64,000 nt of DNA, from positions 2,170,001 through 2,234,000 of the forward strand of contig JBBPFI010000003.1 of the NCBI GenBank assembly GCA_037974965.1, in the 5' to 3' direction. Positions 11,636 to 22,592 of this stretch are shown piece after piece. The stretch comes from Dacryopinax spathularia. Taxonomy: Eukaryota > Basidiomycota > Dacrymycetes > Dacrymycetales > Dacrymycetaceae. The notes below the pieces were generated by a model that saw nothing but the letters and a program-made list of their open reading frames with translations, had not been told where the DNA came from and did no database searches. The position numbers and the translations under genes are program-made. The first letter of the stretch is position 1. Every line of letters starts with the position of its first letter.

Positions 11636-13685
11636 ATGGCTACGGCGACGATGACGTCTCTCAGCGCAATGCCAACCCATGCGCTTACACTCCCCCCTCT
11701 CCCCACTCAGGAACAGGCGCTCTCCCTACACCTCTCCTCCTGCGCACCGTCCTCCCCTCGGCCTCATCCATCATCATCCCGCCTCAACCCCATTTCCATT
11801 TCGCACCTTTCCCCAGCTGAACAGCTCCTCTTCGAATCCTACTCTTTCGCTCCGACTCGCCCCGTGCCCCAGCCCTTCGTACACCGAGCCTTCGAGGCGC
11901 ACGCCGCTCGCTCGCCGCAATCCATAGCAGTGGACCACGCCTCCGCCTCCGAATCAATAACGTATGGCCAACTAGAAATCCGAGCAAACCGCCTTGCTCG
12001 CCGACTCCGAGCCGCCGGGGTCAGGCCAGGGAAGCGCGTAGTCATCCTTTGCAAGCGGAGCATCAGCTATGTCACCGCCATCCTCGCCACGCTCAAGACA
12101 GGCGGGCAATACGTCCCGCTAGACGCGCAGAGCATAACGGAAGAGATGCTCGCCCACGTCCTGAGCGACTGCCATCCGCAAGTCGTGCTTTGTATGCGGG
12201 AGTACGCCTCTCGCCCTGCGCTCCTGACCAGGGGGGTCGAAGGAAGGAGGATGATTCTGGAGGATGTTGTCCAGGCGGACGAGGAGGCTCAGGCGGACTC
12301 GAGCAGGGTTAGGGATCTGAGCAGGCCGGACGATGGGATATATGTGATCTATACGAGCGGGACGACGGGACTTCCGAAGGGTGTAGATGTGCGGCATATA
12401 GGCGTGGCGAATGGTGCGTCCTCTTCGCACCCCTCCCTTCTGCGCAGGAATGCTGACGCATATATGTCGTGTAGTGATCTCCGGCCCACCAGGGAACGTG
12501 GGCATGCAGCCCGGCCTGCGCGTAGCCCAGCTTCTCAACATCGCCTTCGACATGTGCGCCTGGGAAGTCCTCGGCTCGCTGTACAACGGCTGCACGCTCC
12601 TGCTCCGCGGAGACCGGTACGCGGACTGGGTGCACGTCCTCCGCCGAGCAGACATCGTCATCTCCACACCATCCATCCTGGCCCGTCACAAGCCCGAAGC
12701 GTACCCCCAGCTGAAGGCAGTCATCGTCGGCGGTGAGCCCTGCCCGCAAGCACTGGCAGACGAATGGGCAAGACATACCCAGTTCAGCAACTGCTGTGGC
12801 CCTACCGAGATAAGCGTAGCCAACACCGTCCAACCTCACACGCCCGGTTACCCGCTCAGCATAGGCCGCCCGATCCCGAACACGAACGTCTATGTCCTCG
12901 GTCTCGACCCGCTCGATCTTACCCCAGCCCGGATAGGCGAAGTAGGATGTATGTGGGTAGGCGGCATAGGCGTCTCACGCGGATACCTCAACTTGCCGAG
13001 CAAGACCGCCGAACGCTTGCGACCGGATCCGTTTGTCAAGTGGGACGGGAGGGGCCAGAGACCGATGATGTTCAATACGCTTGATCTGGGGCGATGGAGG
13101 CCGGATGGACAGCTGGATCATTGTGGCCGCGCGGATGATCAGGTCAAGATCCGTGGGTTTAGGGTCGAGCTGGACGGGGTTGCCACCTCGATGCTGTCAC
13201 ATCCTGATGTCAGGGCGGCTGTTGCCCTGAAGGTCGGCGAGCAGCTTTGGGGGTTCTATGCACCCAACGGCGTCGGCGATGAGGAGGTGAGGGAGGCTGT
13301 CCGGAGGAAGATGCCTGAGTATGCGGTTCCTTCGCGATGGGTTTCGATGGAAGAACTGCCCCTCACGCCGCGGGGGAAGGTCGACAAAGCCGTACTGCGA
13401 GCATTGGCGGCGGACATGCTGGCTTCGGAGTCCCCGGTTACTACGGAACGAAAGGTCGGAAGGGTGGACAAGCCAACATCAACTGGAATGAGCCTGCGTG
13501 ACCTCAAAGCACGGCAGGGCGGTGCTGGGGAGGAGCCGGTCATTACGATGGCTCTTGGCAGTCCAGCGCTCAGCGACTCATCGAGTAGCAGCAGTGGCAG
13601 GTCGTGCCTGAGCAGTCCAGCGCTTAGCGACTGCTCAAGCAACGGCGAGGCGGGGTTCCTGGCTCCGCCGACGGATGGACAATGA
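11636..13685 (+). CDS. stand-alone NRPS-type adenylation (AMP-binding) protein
   Basis: Two exons, 11636-12413 and 12475-13685, with a 61-nt intron, encode 662 residues. Core motifs run in order: A2-like LKTGGQYVPLD, A3 YTSGTTGLPKG (residues 239-249), A4 NIAFDMCAWEV, A5 CCGPTE, A6 GEVGCMWVGG, A7 FNTLDLGRW (usual TGD replaced by TLD), A8 GRADDQVKIRGFRVEL, and A10 TPRGKVDK with the catalytic Lys at 561. The protein would activate a carboxylic or amino acid as the acyl-adenylate. There is no carrier (thiolation) motif. After the A domain comes a Ser-rich tail with two near-repeats of SSPALSD. A domain-only proteins of this kind pair with separate partners, and the nearby condensation-type acyltransferase is a candidate. 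The substrate is not predictable here. Confidence 0.85.
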
Positions 13686-13689
13686 TGGA

Positions 13690-14209
13690 TTTCTTTTTTG
13701 GGTTTTGCGTTTTTCTTTCTGATCAAAAGACACTATCGTTCCTTTTTCCTCACGCTCATTAATGTCTCTTTCCCCTCTCCCCCTCTCCTCCTACACAACC
13801 GGACTATTCCCCTGCACTAATCATCCTGTATCATATAGCTCACCTAGTATCCCCTCTCCCCCGCATCAGCAACCTCACGCTCCCTTCCCGCTCTCCGCGA
13901 CCATCTCCTCCCTCTCTTCCTTAATCCCCCTCTCCTCCTGTAAAACCGGCCCACCACAATCTCCCCCAATGTAAATAGTAGACTGCTGCCATGGAATGTC
14001 AATTCAACCAATCTTAATAGCCCCTGCATGAGAGATATGGCCGCGTCCGAAATCGCCTTGCCAGCTTTGTGAGATCGCCTCGGCCCGAAGACGTCGCGCA
14101 TCCCTTGAGGACGACCGGAGTGGAGGTCGATGATGAGCTGGGTACAGAGTATGCATACTACTCGCTATCCAGCTTCGCTACTAGCCAGTACACACTCTGA
14201 AAAGCAACA
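13690..14209. other. pyrimidine-rich intergenic region
   Basis: CT-rich, TCTCC-repetitive sequence from about 13750 to 13975, followed by the promoter of the ABM-fold gene. No gene is seen. Confidence 0.4.
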
Positions 14210-14766
14210 ATGTCCGACCCCCGAGTAGTCGTAATAGCCAAGGTCCGTCCTCTCCCCAACCCGCGCTCCAGCTAGCCCGGCACGTTATATGCTAATCCCT
14301 ACACCTTCCAGGTAACGGTAAAGCCAGAAAAGCTCGCCAGCTTCAAACCCGCCTGGGCCGAGTTCATGCGCGGCGTCAAGACCGAGCCGAACTGCATATA
14401 CTTTAACGTCGCTGTGTCGGAGGACGAGACGGTTTATTGGATGTATGAGGAGTGCGTCCCATTACCCTCTTCCCTCTGTACCGGACGCTGATGTCAATGG
14501 CAGGTATACGAGTCAAGCAGGCTTAGACGAGTACGCTCAATTCTCCCTATGGCCGGGATAGAAGCTGATCGGGTGGTGCTGCTCGTAGACATGAAGCCAG
14601 CGCCCACTACAAGAAATTTAACGCCCTGGCCGGCGACAGCGGAGAGTCCTTCTGGGCCGAGGTACGCAAATAATCGGCCGCCCTACAGCGAGGAGAGGGA
14701 TAAGTGTGTGACTGATTTGGGTCGTAGAAACCAGAAGTTAGTAAGACATGGAAGCCGTATTTCTGA
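14210..14766 (+). CDS. ABM-fold (antibiotic biosynthesis monooxygenase-like) small protein
   Basis: Five exons (14210-14242, 14312-14451, 14504-14530, 14589-14661, 14728-14766) sum to 312 nt and encode 103 residues. The protein starts MSDPRVVVIAKVTVKPEK and contains FKPAWAEFMRG, NCIYFNVAVSED and YEEYTSQAGLDEHEASAHY, ending in KPYF. This is the layout of the dimeric alpha/beta ABM or quinol-monooxygenase family (about 95-105 residues). The first exon is only 11 codons and the third 27 nt, so automatic callers may miss it. ABM proteins oxidise aromatic or quinol substrates without cofactor, and some are just stress proteins. Its position beside the adenylation protein suggests, but does not prove, a tailoring role. 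Confidence 0.8.
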
Positions 14767-14947
14767 GTTCTCGCCGCGCACGGAAAGTACGAATTCAAAG
14801 CGAGCGGCAGAGGTTTGGGAAGGAGGAGCATACATCCAACAGGCCTGCCAGGGCAGAGTGGGACGAGTCCTGCTGTAGAGTAGAGCAAAGCAACCAGGGA
14901 ATGCATTATCCTGCTTCATATTCCCCGAGCCAGTGCTCCAGTTCTCT

Positions 14948-16473
14948 CTAGTAATACCTCCTCAACTTCCTCCCCGTCCCGGGAACGACGAACGGATCCG
15001 CCTTCTTCTCCTTCCCGAACACCCGCTCCTTCACCCCCTCGCCAAACGCCCTCCTATGTATCCCACTCACGCTCTCATCCCACAGCTCGCGCCACATCAT
15101 CACCCCTCCCCCACCGACCTCAGCGCCCGTGGAGAGCTGAGAGACCTCGCCCCTCCGGGGGTAACGCATCCCCCTGCCCTTTGGCACGGGCTTGGGAGCG
15201 CCGGGGACGGGGGAGCCGGTGAGCGCGTACTGCCGGATGAAGGAGCGGAGGGAGAAGTCCTGCCGCAGGGGGGCTTTCATGTCGCTTATAGGGCCGGGCT
15301 GCGGGAGGAGGAAAAGTGTATAGCGGTGGTAAGGCGAGCCGGCTTGGGGATGGGGAGGGATGTAGGGGAGTAGAGGGGCGGGGAGGGAGAGCGGTGAGGG
15401 GGTGAGGTTCGTTAGGGGGATGTTGGGGATCAGCCAGTGCAGGTAGGTCGTGTAGGATTGGGTTTGCGGGGAGGGGACGTCTGGACGCATACCGTTAGAT
15501 GAGCCAACGCAGAGGAAGAGCACGAATAAGGGAGTAGGAACGTACCAGGATCGACCATCACCAACGTGTAGTACTTCTCATCCGTATGGAAAGCCGTAAC
15601 ATGCAGCTCCGGCTCCTTCTCCGTCTACCCACACCATATCAGCCCCCCATCCTCGCAACCAACCCAAAACGGAACGCACCTGCGCCGGAAGGACATAAAC
15701 CCCAGGCTCGACATCCCCCTCTCTCCACCCGACCTGCTCTTTGCCCTTCACAACCTTCACTTTCTCACCGCTCTCTTTGAGCCGTTTTGCGTCTTCGGAC
15801 TCGGCGTGCGGGAAGTGGACGCGGAGTTCGAGGGTCGGGTCGTGCCAGGGCAGAAGGTCGGGGATGACGGACATTTGCCAGATACGATCCATCTGCATGT
15901 GGGCAGGCATTTAGTATTTGACCACGATGCGAGGGGAGGAATGTCGGGAGTGTGAGGAGAGGAGAGGAGGGACGTACGAGCAAATCGAGAGCACCCTCCT
16001 TTCTCCATTTCTGTTCCCTCAAATGCCGGTATACGGGCTTTGACATATCCCCTACCGCCCGCATTCAGCATCTCGTCAGCACCCAAGAGGGAGAAAACGG
16101 AAGACGCACACAACCCATGCTTATGCCTCCACCGAACCTCAGGATCATTAATCCACGCCTCAACCTCCAACTTCCTCACTTCCCGCTCAACTTGCTTCCT
16201 CTCCTCACCCTCGAGCGAGCCTAGCTTCGCCTGCAGCTCGGCGAGCTTTGCAAGTTTCTGCTCTTTGTCGGCTTGGAGGAGCTGGAGGGAGAGGTCATAT
16301 ATCTTCAGAGTTCCGGGAGCGAGTGGGGGTTTGTATGTGGGTGCATCGGACTGGGCTGAGCTGGACGAGGCGGCGGCTGATGGAGAGGCGGTTGCGTAGA
16401 GTCTGCTATGCAGCGTTCGGGAGTGGTGGGAGCATAATGAGCTCGCTGCTCTTCTTGCTGTTCTCATCGACAT
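14948..16473 (-). CDS. mitochondrial large-subunit ribosomal protein mL38 (MRPL35), PEBP fold
   Basis: Five exons (16110-16473, 15978-16051, 15680-15892, 15546-15624, 14948-15480) encode 420 residues. The N terminus is Arg/Ser-rich and acid-free (a mitochondrial presequence to about residue 28), followed by a charged coiled-coil segment and the family block NDPEVRWRHKHGLWDMSK. The phosphatidylethanolamine-binding-like domain follows (LELRVHFP, LVMVDPDVPSP, YLHWLIPNIP, SPYHRYTLFLLPQ). mL38 is a structural protein at the central protuberance of the mitochondrial large subunit. It is divergently transcribed from GET1 across a 258-bp shared promoter region. Identification is confident, and the first Met (MSMR) versus the second is not decidable. 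Confidence 0.88.
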
Positions 16474-16731
16474 TCTACTGTCCTGGCCCAGCTAGCCCGA
16501 GATCACCAAGTCCAGCAGGAGAAAGAGGAGGGGGAGACGAGGTTGAGGTCGGCGACGAGGGACGCGAACGGAAAAGTGCTTCAGGGTCCCTTTACCCATA
16601 AAAGGCAATTTGAAATTCCGGTTCCGCGGTGTCGTGGTCACCGCGTCCTCGTCCTCAGCGTCGTGGTCCTCAGGTGCTCATCGTCTCTGACAGCCTCGAC
16701 GACGCCCAGGTAGTGGGAGTACTGGGTCAGG

Positions 16732-17702
16732 ATGCCCTCACTCGCACTGAGCATATTCTTGCTCGTCCTTATCACCCAAATCATACAATGGGTCGGCCAG
16801 AGCGTACTTGAGGATTATGTATGCCCTCCGCCTGTCTCCCTCTTCAACCTACTAACATACCCGCGCGCGCAGGCCTTCGCCCTCTACACCCGCCTCTTCT
16901 CCCCCGGCCCAGCCCGAAAACAGCGTCAACTGCGAAAAGAAGTCTACTCTGACAAACAAGACCTAATGCGGACTTCCGCGCAGGACGAGTTCGCGAAATG
17001 GGCTAAACTGAGGCGGAAAGTGGACAAGGGGTTAGCGGACTTGGAGAAACTCAGTGCGTCCAGTCTCCTTCTTCATCTCCTTCTTCTCTCCTTTCCTCCG
17101 AGCTCGGCTGACTGATCTGGACAGACTCGGAGATGTCCACCGCTAGGACTGCATTCTCGGTCAAGTTCAGGACTGTGCTTTGGCTCCTAACGACCGGCAC
17201 GCAATGGGCAATCGCATGGTGGTACCGCTCCGTGCCCGTCTTCTGGCTCCCGCCAGGCTGGCTAGGTCCGATCGGGTACTGGCTCAGTTTCCCCTGGGCA
17301 CCAAGAGGTACGCTTGCACTTCTCTCCTCTACCCCTCCTCTTGCGATCGATCGATCGGTCTAGATGGTGCATGGCGCATGGTGTGCGGTGCTGACATGGA
17401 GAGTAGGGAGCGTCTCCTGCGGCGTATGGCAATTCGCCTGCCGTCGAGCAATAAAACAGTTCGAGCGACTCGTACTAGCGATCTTCTGTACGTCCCTCTT
17501 CCTTCCTCTCTCTCTCCCTCTCCCCACTCCCCATAACCTTCCCACCTTCCGGCCTCTTCGCGTTTACGAGTGTACTGATGCTACGGGAGCAGCGATGTTA
17601 ACGAATCGGACGGCGGGGATGGCCATGCCCAACCCTACACCTGTGCCGATGGCCGTGCCGGCGGGTGCGCCGGGTGGGGGAAGGGAAAAGAAGACGCAAT
17701 GA
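16732..17702 (+). CDS. GET1: GET1/WRB, ER receptor subunit for tail-anchored proteins
   Basis: Five exons (16732-16818, 16873-17053, 17125-17307, 17407-17487, 17593-17702) encode 213 residues. The protein has an N-terminal membrane segment (SLALSIFLLVLITQII), a basic coiled coil (about residues 40-95, RKQRQLRKEVYSDKQDLMRT), two further membrane segments (VLWLLTTGTQWAIAWW and a later one ending LVLAIF), and a short Pro/Gly-rich tail ending REKKTQ. With GET2, GET1 forms the ER receptor that accepts tail-anchored proteins from the ATPase GET3. Length and topology fit. The last exon and the sequence after it were copied to about 21.73 kb (see the pseudogene entry). The final acceptor is the least certain junction. 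Confidence 0.85.
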
Positions 17703-18009
17703 TCCACTCGGCTGTCCGGACGGAGTGTAGCGTAGGGAGGACATTGGCACAATAATGTACATCAATCACCCAAACCGCTCACCGAGCCATCTCGCATGAT
17801 GATGGCTCGGCCGTAGGTCCGTTCGTACGTACGTCGGATATTGAGGCTTGCGCAGGGTTGGTGTGGATCTTGCGCTTGACAGGAAGAAAGGGTATTGCGA
17901 CTTAGAGTGTGGGACGATAAGACCCAGCAGTTGTAGTTTGGAACCATTAGCCGCTGCAGTTGTCGGCTTGGGGGAGCGTGAAACGCACTTTACGGGCCCT
18001 TCTCGCCAA

Positions 18010-19215
18010 AATCACCCTTAAAAATCACTTCCTATCACCCCCAAAGCACTGTCTAACCAGTGTCCAACTGTTTTGTGATCACTCCCGAAGCATCGGCACA
18101 CCGGTGTCCAACTACTAATTTTCTGGTCGGGCAACGATCATCCTCTCATCACTGTCGAATCACTCCTTGATCACTCCTCGATCATTCCTCGATCACTCCT
18201 CGATCACTCCCTGATCACTCCCTGATCACTCGCCGTGCACTGACACTCCCCGCTCACTCTCTATACACTCCGCGATCACTGTCAAATCACCGTCCCGTCA
18301 CTTCCGGCTCATTTGCATACAGTTCCACTGTTTGATCGCTCGGTCCATCTCGAATCACTCTTGAATCACTCTCGAATCACTCTCGAACCACGGAACCACT
18401 GTCTAATCAACCCCGAATCACTCCCTATTTACTGTCGAGTCACTCTCTATGCACTCTTCGATCACTCCCTGATCACCGTCTGATCACTCTCAACTCCATC
18501 TCGAGTGACTCTCGAGTGACTCTCGAATCACTTCCCACTCACTCCCGACGCACTGTCTAACCACTCTCGAGTCACTCCCTTGTCACGCTTCTTTCACTGT
18601 CAAATCACTCTCTATGCGCTCCCCGATCACTCCCCGATCACCAGCAAATTCCTGTCTAATCACTGCCAATTCAGTCGCATATCATTGTCTGACAACTCTC
18701 GAAGCACTCTCGAAGCACTAGCCAACCACTGTCTAAACACTCTCACTCCTGAACCACTTTCGGATCGCTGTCGAACCACGACCGAATCACAACCGAACCA
18801 CTGACTAATCGCTGTCTAATCGCTGTCTGGTCGTCTCGGGAGCACGTCTGTCCAATCACCCCTTGATTACTCCGTGGTAACAGGTTGTTCCCCGTCCGAT
18901 CACTGTCCGATCACTGTTCGTTCGATCACCGCCAACACTCGCGGAACCCATTGCGTGCACTGTCTGACCACTGTCTGATCACTTTCTATCACTCTCGGAT
19001 CACCTTCGGAGCACTGTCGACTCGTCGAATCACTGTCCAAACAATCTTCAAGCACCCGTCAATGACTCAATCGTTTACCAATCACTCTCCAACCTCTGTC
19101 CAGTCGCTTGGACAAGCCTTGATCACCGCCGAAGCACTGTCTGATCACTTTCGTGGCACTGTCGAACCACAGTCCCATCGCCTTCAGAGGACTGCAGTAC
19201 TACAACTCTCCGTTC
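18010..19215. repeat. array of 11-bp degenerate repeats (GATCACTCCCT-like)
   Basis: About 1.2 kb in which short words of the form GATCACTCTCG, GAATCACTCTC and GATCACTCCCT recur. The clearest tract, about 18178-18235, is five to six successive 11-bp units (GATCACTCCTC, GATCATTCCTC, GATCACTCCCT). Elsewhere units are 11 bp but degenerate, with CACTGTCTAA variants. It lies between the GET1 3' end and SSP3 and is a non-coding satellite-like tract. A shorter related tract is at 22080-22400. Confidence 0.75.
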
Positions 19216-19327
19216 ACCGTCCGACAGTTTGAACTTACGGCTTGCCCACAGCTTCACGAATCGGTGCATGGTCCGGCAGATTCACCTCATCAACGGAACA
19301 TCTCATTGCTGTTACTACTAATGCCAC

Positions 19328-19800
19328 CTAGTGATGACCCCGGGTAGCCGGTGGCTGCGTGGCAGCAACCTGGTGGTGGAACACCTCGAAGTTCTGCGTG
19401 TGACCAGGACCGGTATTCACTTTGACCGTGTAGCCCTGCATAAAGGTGAGCGCGTGCCCACTCCCAGTAAGAATCGAGTTAGGCAACGTACAGTCGCGTC
19501 CACAGCGATGATCTGGCCAACCTTGCCTGCAGCCGGGCCACCCAAGACTCGAACAAAGGTATTCACCGGGAGGGCACGGGCGGCAAGGTACGACTCGTCC
19601 GCGTCGTACAGATCGCGGGCTTGGACTTCTTGATCCGATGCGGCCAGTGAGCGCGAGTAGAGCTCTGCGATCAGCTCCGTGGTGTGGACATTGCGGAGGG
19701 AAAGGGCGGCGGAGGGGCCGGCAGCTCCAGCTCGGAAACTTGGGGCAGCAGACACAACAGCGGCGGCACTGACGAGGGACAGGAGAACAGCGAACTTCAT
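19328..19800 (-). CDS. small secreted protein 3 (SH3/KOW-like), SSP3
   Basis: Two exons, 19492-19800 and 19328-19435, with a 56-nt intron, predicted 138 residues. The signal peptide is MKFAVLLSLVSAAAVVSA. The LSLRNVHTTELIAELYSRS block is followed by an acidic linker (DLYDADESY), then AARALPVNTFV and the KOW-like VRVLGGPAAGKVG. The intron falls after VDAT, exon 2 starts GYTVKVNTGPGHT, and the C terminus is RGHH. It is most similar to SSP4, consistent with their shared duplicated segment. A donor in the leader (GTAAGT within TTACCGTCCGGCGCGG, about 19892) marks the same 5'-UTR intron as in SSP1. Function is unknown, and extracellular location is inferred from the signal peptide only. Confidence 0.75.
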
Positions 19801-19987
19801 ATTGACAGATGTGGTTGGTGAGGTGAAGTAGGATGCTTTTGGAACGCAAATTCCAGGTCAGAACGCGCAGCGGCCTTCCTACGAGACACTTACCGTCCGG
19901 CGCGGTGGTGGGAAGGTGGAAGGTGTGGTTAAGGTAGAGGGGGATTTGAAGACCAGCTTGGGGACTTCGAGGTAGGTCTGAAGCGGC

Positions 19988-19997
19988 CTATAAGTAG
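19988..19997 (-). promoter_or_regulatory. conserved SSP promoter element, copy 3
   Basis: CTATAAGTAG, 197 nt upstream of the SSP3 start codon. Confidence 0.55.
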
Positions 19998-20960
19998 CCG
20001 CAGAGAGCGGCCGCCAAGAAGAATTCTGCACAAGTCTTTCGACGTGTTCCTCCCGTGCTCTTCTCTATGGATTACCATCCTGACACAGTGACCTCGCTCT
20101 TCTGTATTTGATTACCATCCTGACACGTTTACCCGGCCCTTCATCTTTGGCGGACTATGCTGCCACATTGACCATTTGGTATTAGAGAACCCGGCCACTT
20201 GACCGGGCTTAGAAGGAGAATCTATGCCTGAAGAAAATTCCCGCAACCACCTCCTTGCGGTTTTCGGGTAGTAGTCGTTGGCTTACCATGCTGACATGTT
20301 GACCACTCCGTTTCAGAAACCTGGCGATTGGGGCAGCAGCTGAACGAATCATCGTGTCTGTGCAGGTGTTTCATTTCCCCTGGAGCTGAGACTGTTCCGC
20401 CGCTTGTCACGCGACCAGGAGGATACGCGTGGGACCTTTACGCGAATCTCGTGAGCTGCCTTTCCCCCCGGTTCCGACTATTACTCATTGATCTACCATG
20501 CTGACATGCTGATCCGTGGAACTACTTGGTTCCAGAACCTCGCGCGTGGCGGCTACTATTGAACAAAGCATCCATATCGTGCCCATGCTGACGTTCCATC
20601 ACGCATCCGTGCAACGCTTGGAAAGTGGGCACGGACGACAGTGCGCAGTTGGCAGTGGCCGGTGACGTAAGTACCTTGCTGACAGTTTCTTAGTATTCCC
20701 GTACAAAGTTTTGCCCAAATATGCTGTCTCATAATCACTGGAATTGCTGCCCAATCACTCAGAGTGCGCGGCACAATGGCTCTTGCATCACGGTCCAGTC
20801 TCTCTCCGATCATTCGCTGCTCGCCCTATATTCCATCTCGGATCACTCCATTCTCCGAGTTTACTGCTCAGCGTTGTCCCATTCATTGCCTTCTTGAGGT
20901 TGCTCTTGAATCCTCTGTGCTCACTTAGCGTGCACACTTAGCGTGCACACTCCACTTACC

Positions 20961-21730
20961 CGCGGAACTCTGAGGGCCGTCAAAGTGCAAAGGCCTTTGT
21001 GCGTCTCAGTGAGTAATCCGGTTGGGAGGATGATTAGGAACGACTCCTTATTGGAAGGGAGTCGAGGCGTGAGGCGACAGCGTGTCAAGGTGTGGTAGTC
21101 AGTTGTGTATGATTTGTAGGCAATCCATATGATAGCCGGTGGCAAGTCATCAACAATGACCGATTCCTTTTTTGCTCAAGAAGTCCGCGTCACATATTAC
21201 ATTAGGGCCGGCCCGATAGGGACTCACGGCGTACACTAGTGTACTCCACCTCACAGGAACACTTGTCAACCAGTATCTGATTAATCTGCACTCAGTCATC
21301 ACTTCATTATTATCACTTCTTTCTCACTGCGTCTCCACTCCTAAGGAGGAGAAGGAAAGAATACAGTGTGAAGGGAGCAGAATAAGAGCGGCGGGGCGAG
21401 TGAACTGAATTGAGCATGCGGCGGATGAAACAAAGAAGATGGCGGGGACTGCATACAAATTGCATATAGAGGGAATACGGGCCTGGGCAAAACGCTCAAG
21501 CGGTAACCATGGCGAAATGTGGACACAAAGTGAGCAGAGTTGAAGTGAAGAGAAAGGGCAGAGGGGCTGAAGTACGTACCAATGAGGAGGGGGTGAGGAG
21601 CTAGCGAGAGCGCGAAGAATGCGTTCTGTGAAGACAGGGGCGCCTCTGTACGTCTCCCTCTACCTCCCACATCCTACCACCTCACCTCTTGGCTTTCATG
21701 TGTATGTGACGCTGAGATTTGTGCAGCGGC
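20961..21730. other. 0.8-kb stretch between SSP unit 3 and the GET1 relic
   Basis: No supported gene. A tandem 14-bp duplication (CTTAGCGTGCACA, twice) is at about 20926-20951. The right edge is where similarity to the GET1 3' exon begins. Confidence 0.4.
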
Positions 21731-21845
21731 TCAGGTTAACGAATCGGGCTGCGGGGCTGGCGATGCCCAACCCAACGCCCTTGCCCATGGCCGTCCCAGC
21801 CGGTGCTGCACTGCAGACGGGGCGAGAGAAAAGAAAACGCAAAGA
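21731..21845 (+). pseudogene. duplicated fragment of the GET1 last exon
   Basis: The stretch encoding LTNRAAGLAMPNPTPLPMAV and then REKRKRK copies the end of GET1 (LTNRTAGMAMPNPTPVPMAV and REKKTQ at 17593-17702), with substitutions and loss of the in-phase stop. No upstream GET1 exon is present here, so it is a 5'-truncated relic. Similarity continues downstream to about 22050 (TGTACATCAATCAC, then GAGTGTGGGACGAT), matching the region after GET1 at about 17757-17920. It marks the left arm of a segmental duplication. Confidence 0.8.
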
Positions 21846-22079
21846 GCCATTCGGCTGCCTGGCCAGAGCGTACTGTAGGGCGGGGGTTAATGTACATCAA
21901 TCACTCAAACTCCTCACAGAACCGTGTTGGACAATCTTGGCTCCACCCTGGTCGTTCCGTACGTGCGTTGGATATAGCCTTCTGCAGGACTATCCTGGAT
22001 CCCGCGCTTGAGAGAAAGCTTGGGTATCCCGAGATTGAGTGTGGGACGATGTTCACTCGGTCTTCCCGCGAAATCGCTC

Positions 22080-22400
22080 TTGGTACCCTTGCCAATCACT
22101 CCAGTAACCAGTGTCCCATCAAGTGTATCCTAAGCGGTCGCTGGTCATCCTTCAAACAGTGTCGAATCACTCCCTGATCACCACTCCCGATCACTCCTCA
22201 CTCGCCAATCACCGTCAAATCACCGTCAAATCACTTCTGGGTCACTGGCGCGCAGTTCCACGGTCCGGTCCCTCAACTTTTCCATCCCAGGTATGCCTCG
22301 AGTCACCTCTCGGATCACTACCTAATTGCTGTCTAACCACTGTCCCGGTCGGCTCGGGAGCACTGTCCAACGGCGCCGTGATCACTCCCTGATAAACGTC
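22080..22400. repeat. second 11-bp repeat tract
   Basis: A shorter version of the 18010-19215 array (GATCACTCCTC, GAATCACTCCCT, CAAATCACCGTC). It occupies the equivalent position between the GET1-derived sequence and an SSP gene. The tract is about 0.3 kb against 1.2 kb in the other copy, so the array has contracted or expanded since duplication. Confidence 0.7.
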
Positions 22401-22592
22401 TCCGGCCAGGTTTCACTCTTGGGACTTCTGATAGGCGTCGAAGACCTCTGGGATGAACCGGGGTTGGGGTTGGGGACTGGACGCTTGCTCGGAACTTCGT
22501 GGATCAGCGCATGGTGCGGCACTTTCACCTTATCAACGAACATCTTAGTTGCATTCCCTACTAGTACTGCCGTGCCGTGCTAGTACTGCCGT

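Larger units (their letters stand above)
19245..20960 (-). repeat. SSP repeat unit 3
   Basis: Copy 3. It has the 3' flank CACCTCATCAACGGAACATCTCATTGC (about 19280), SSP3, the CTATAAGTAG element, then about 0.7 kb of upstream sequence shared with copy 4. That upstream part contains TACCATGCTGACATGTTGACC followed by ACTCCGTTTCAGAAACC (about 20284-20322), a ...GCGACCAGGAGGATACGC... block near 20411, and a second TACCATGCTGACATGCTGA block near 20493. Scattered ATCACT words reappear at 20725-20900. Confidence 0.75.

Noticed and set aside
18010-19215. Short regular repeats considered as a CRISPR array
   Set aside because: Units are 11 bp with no spacers, in a eukaryotic genome.
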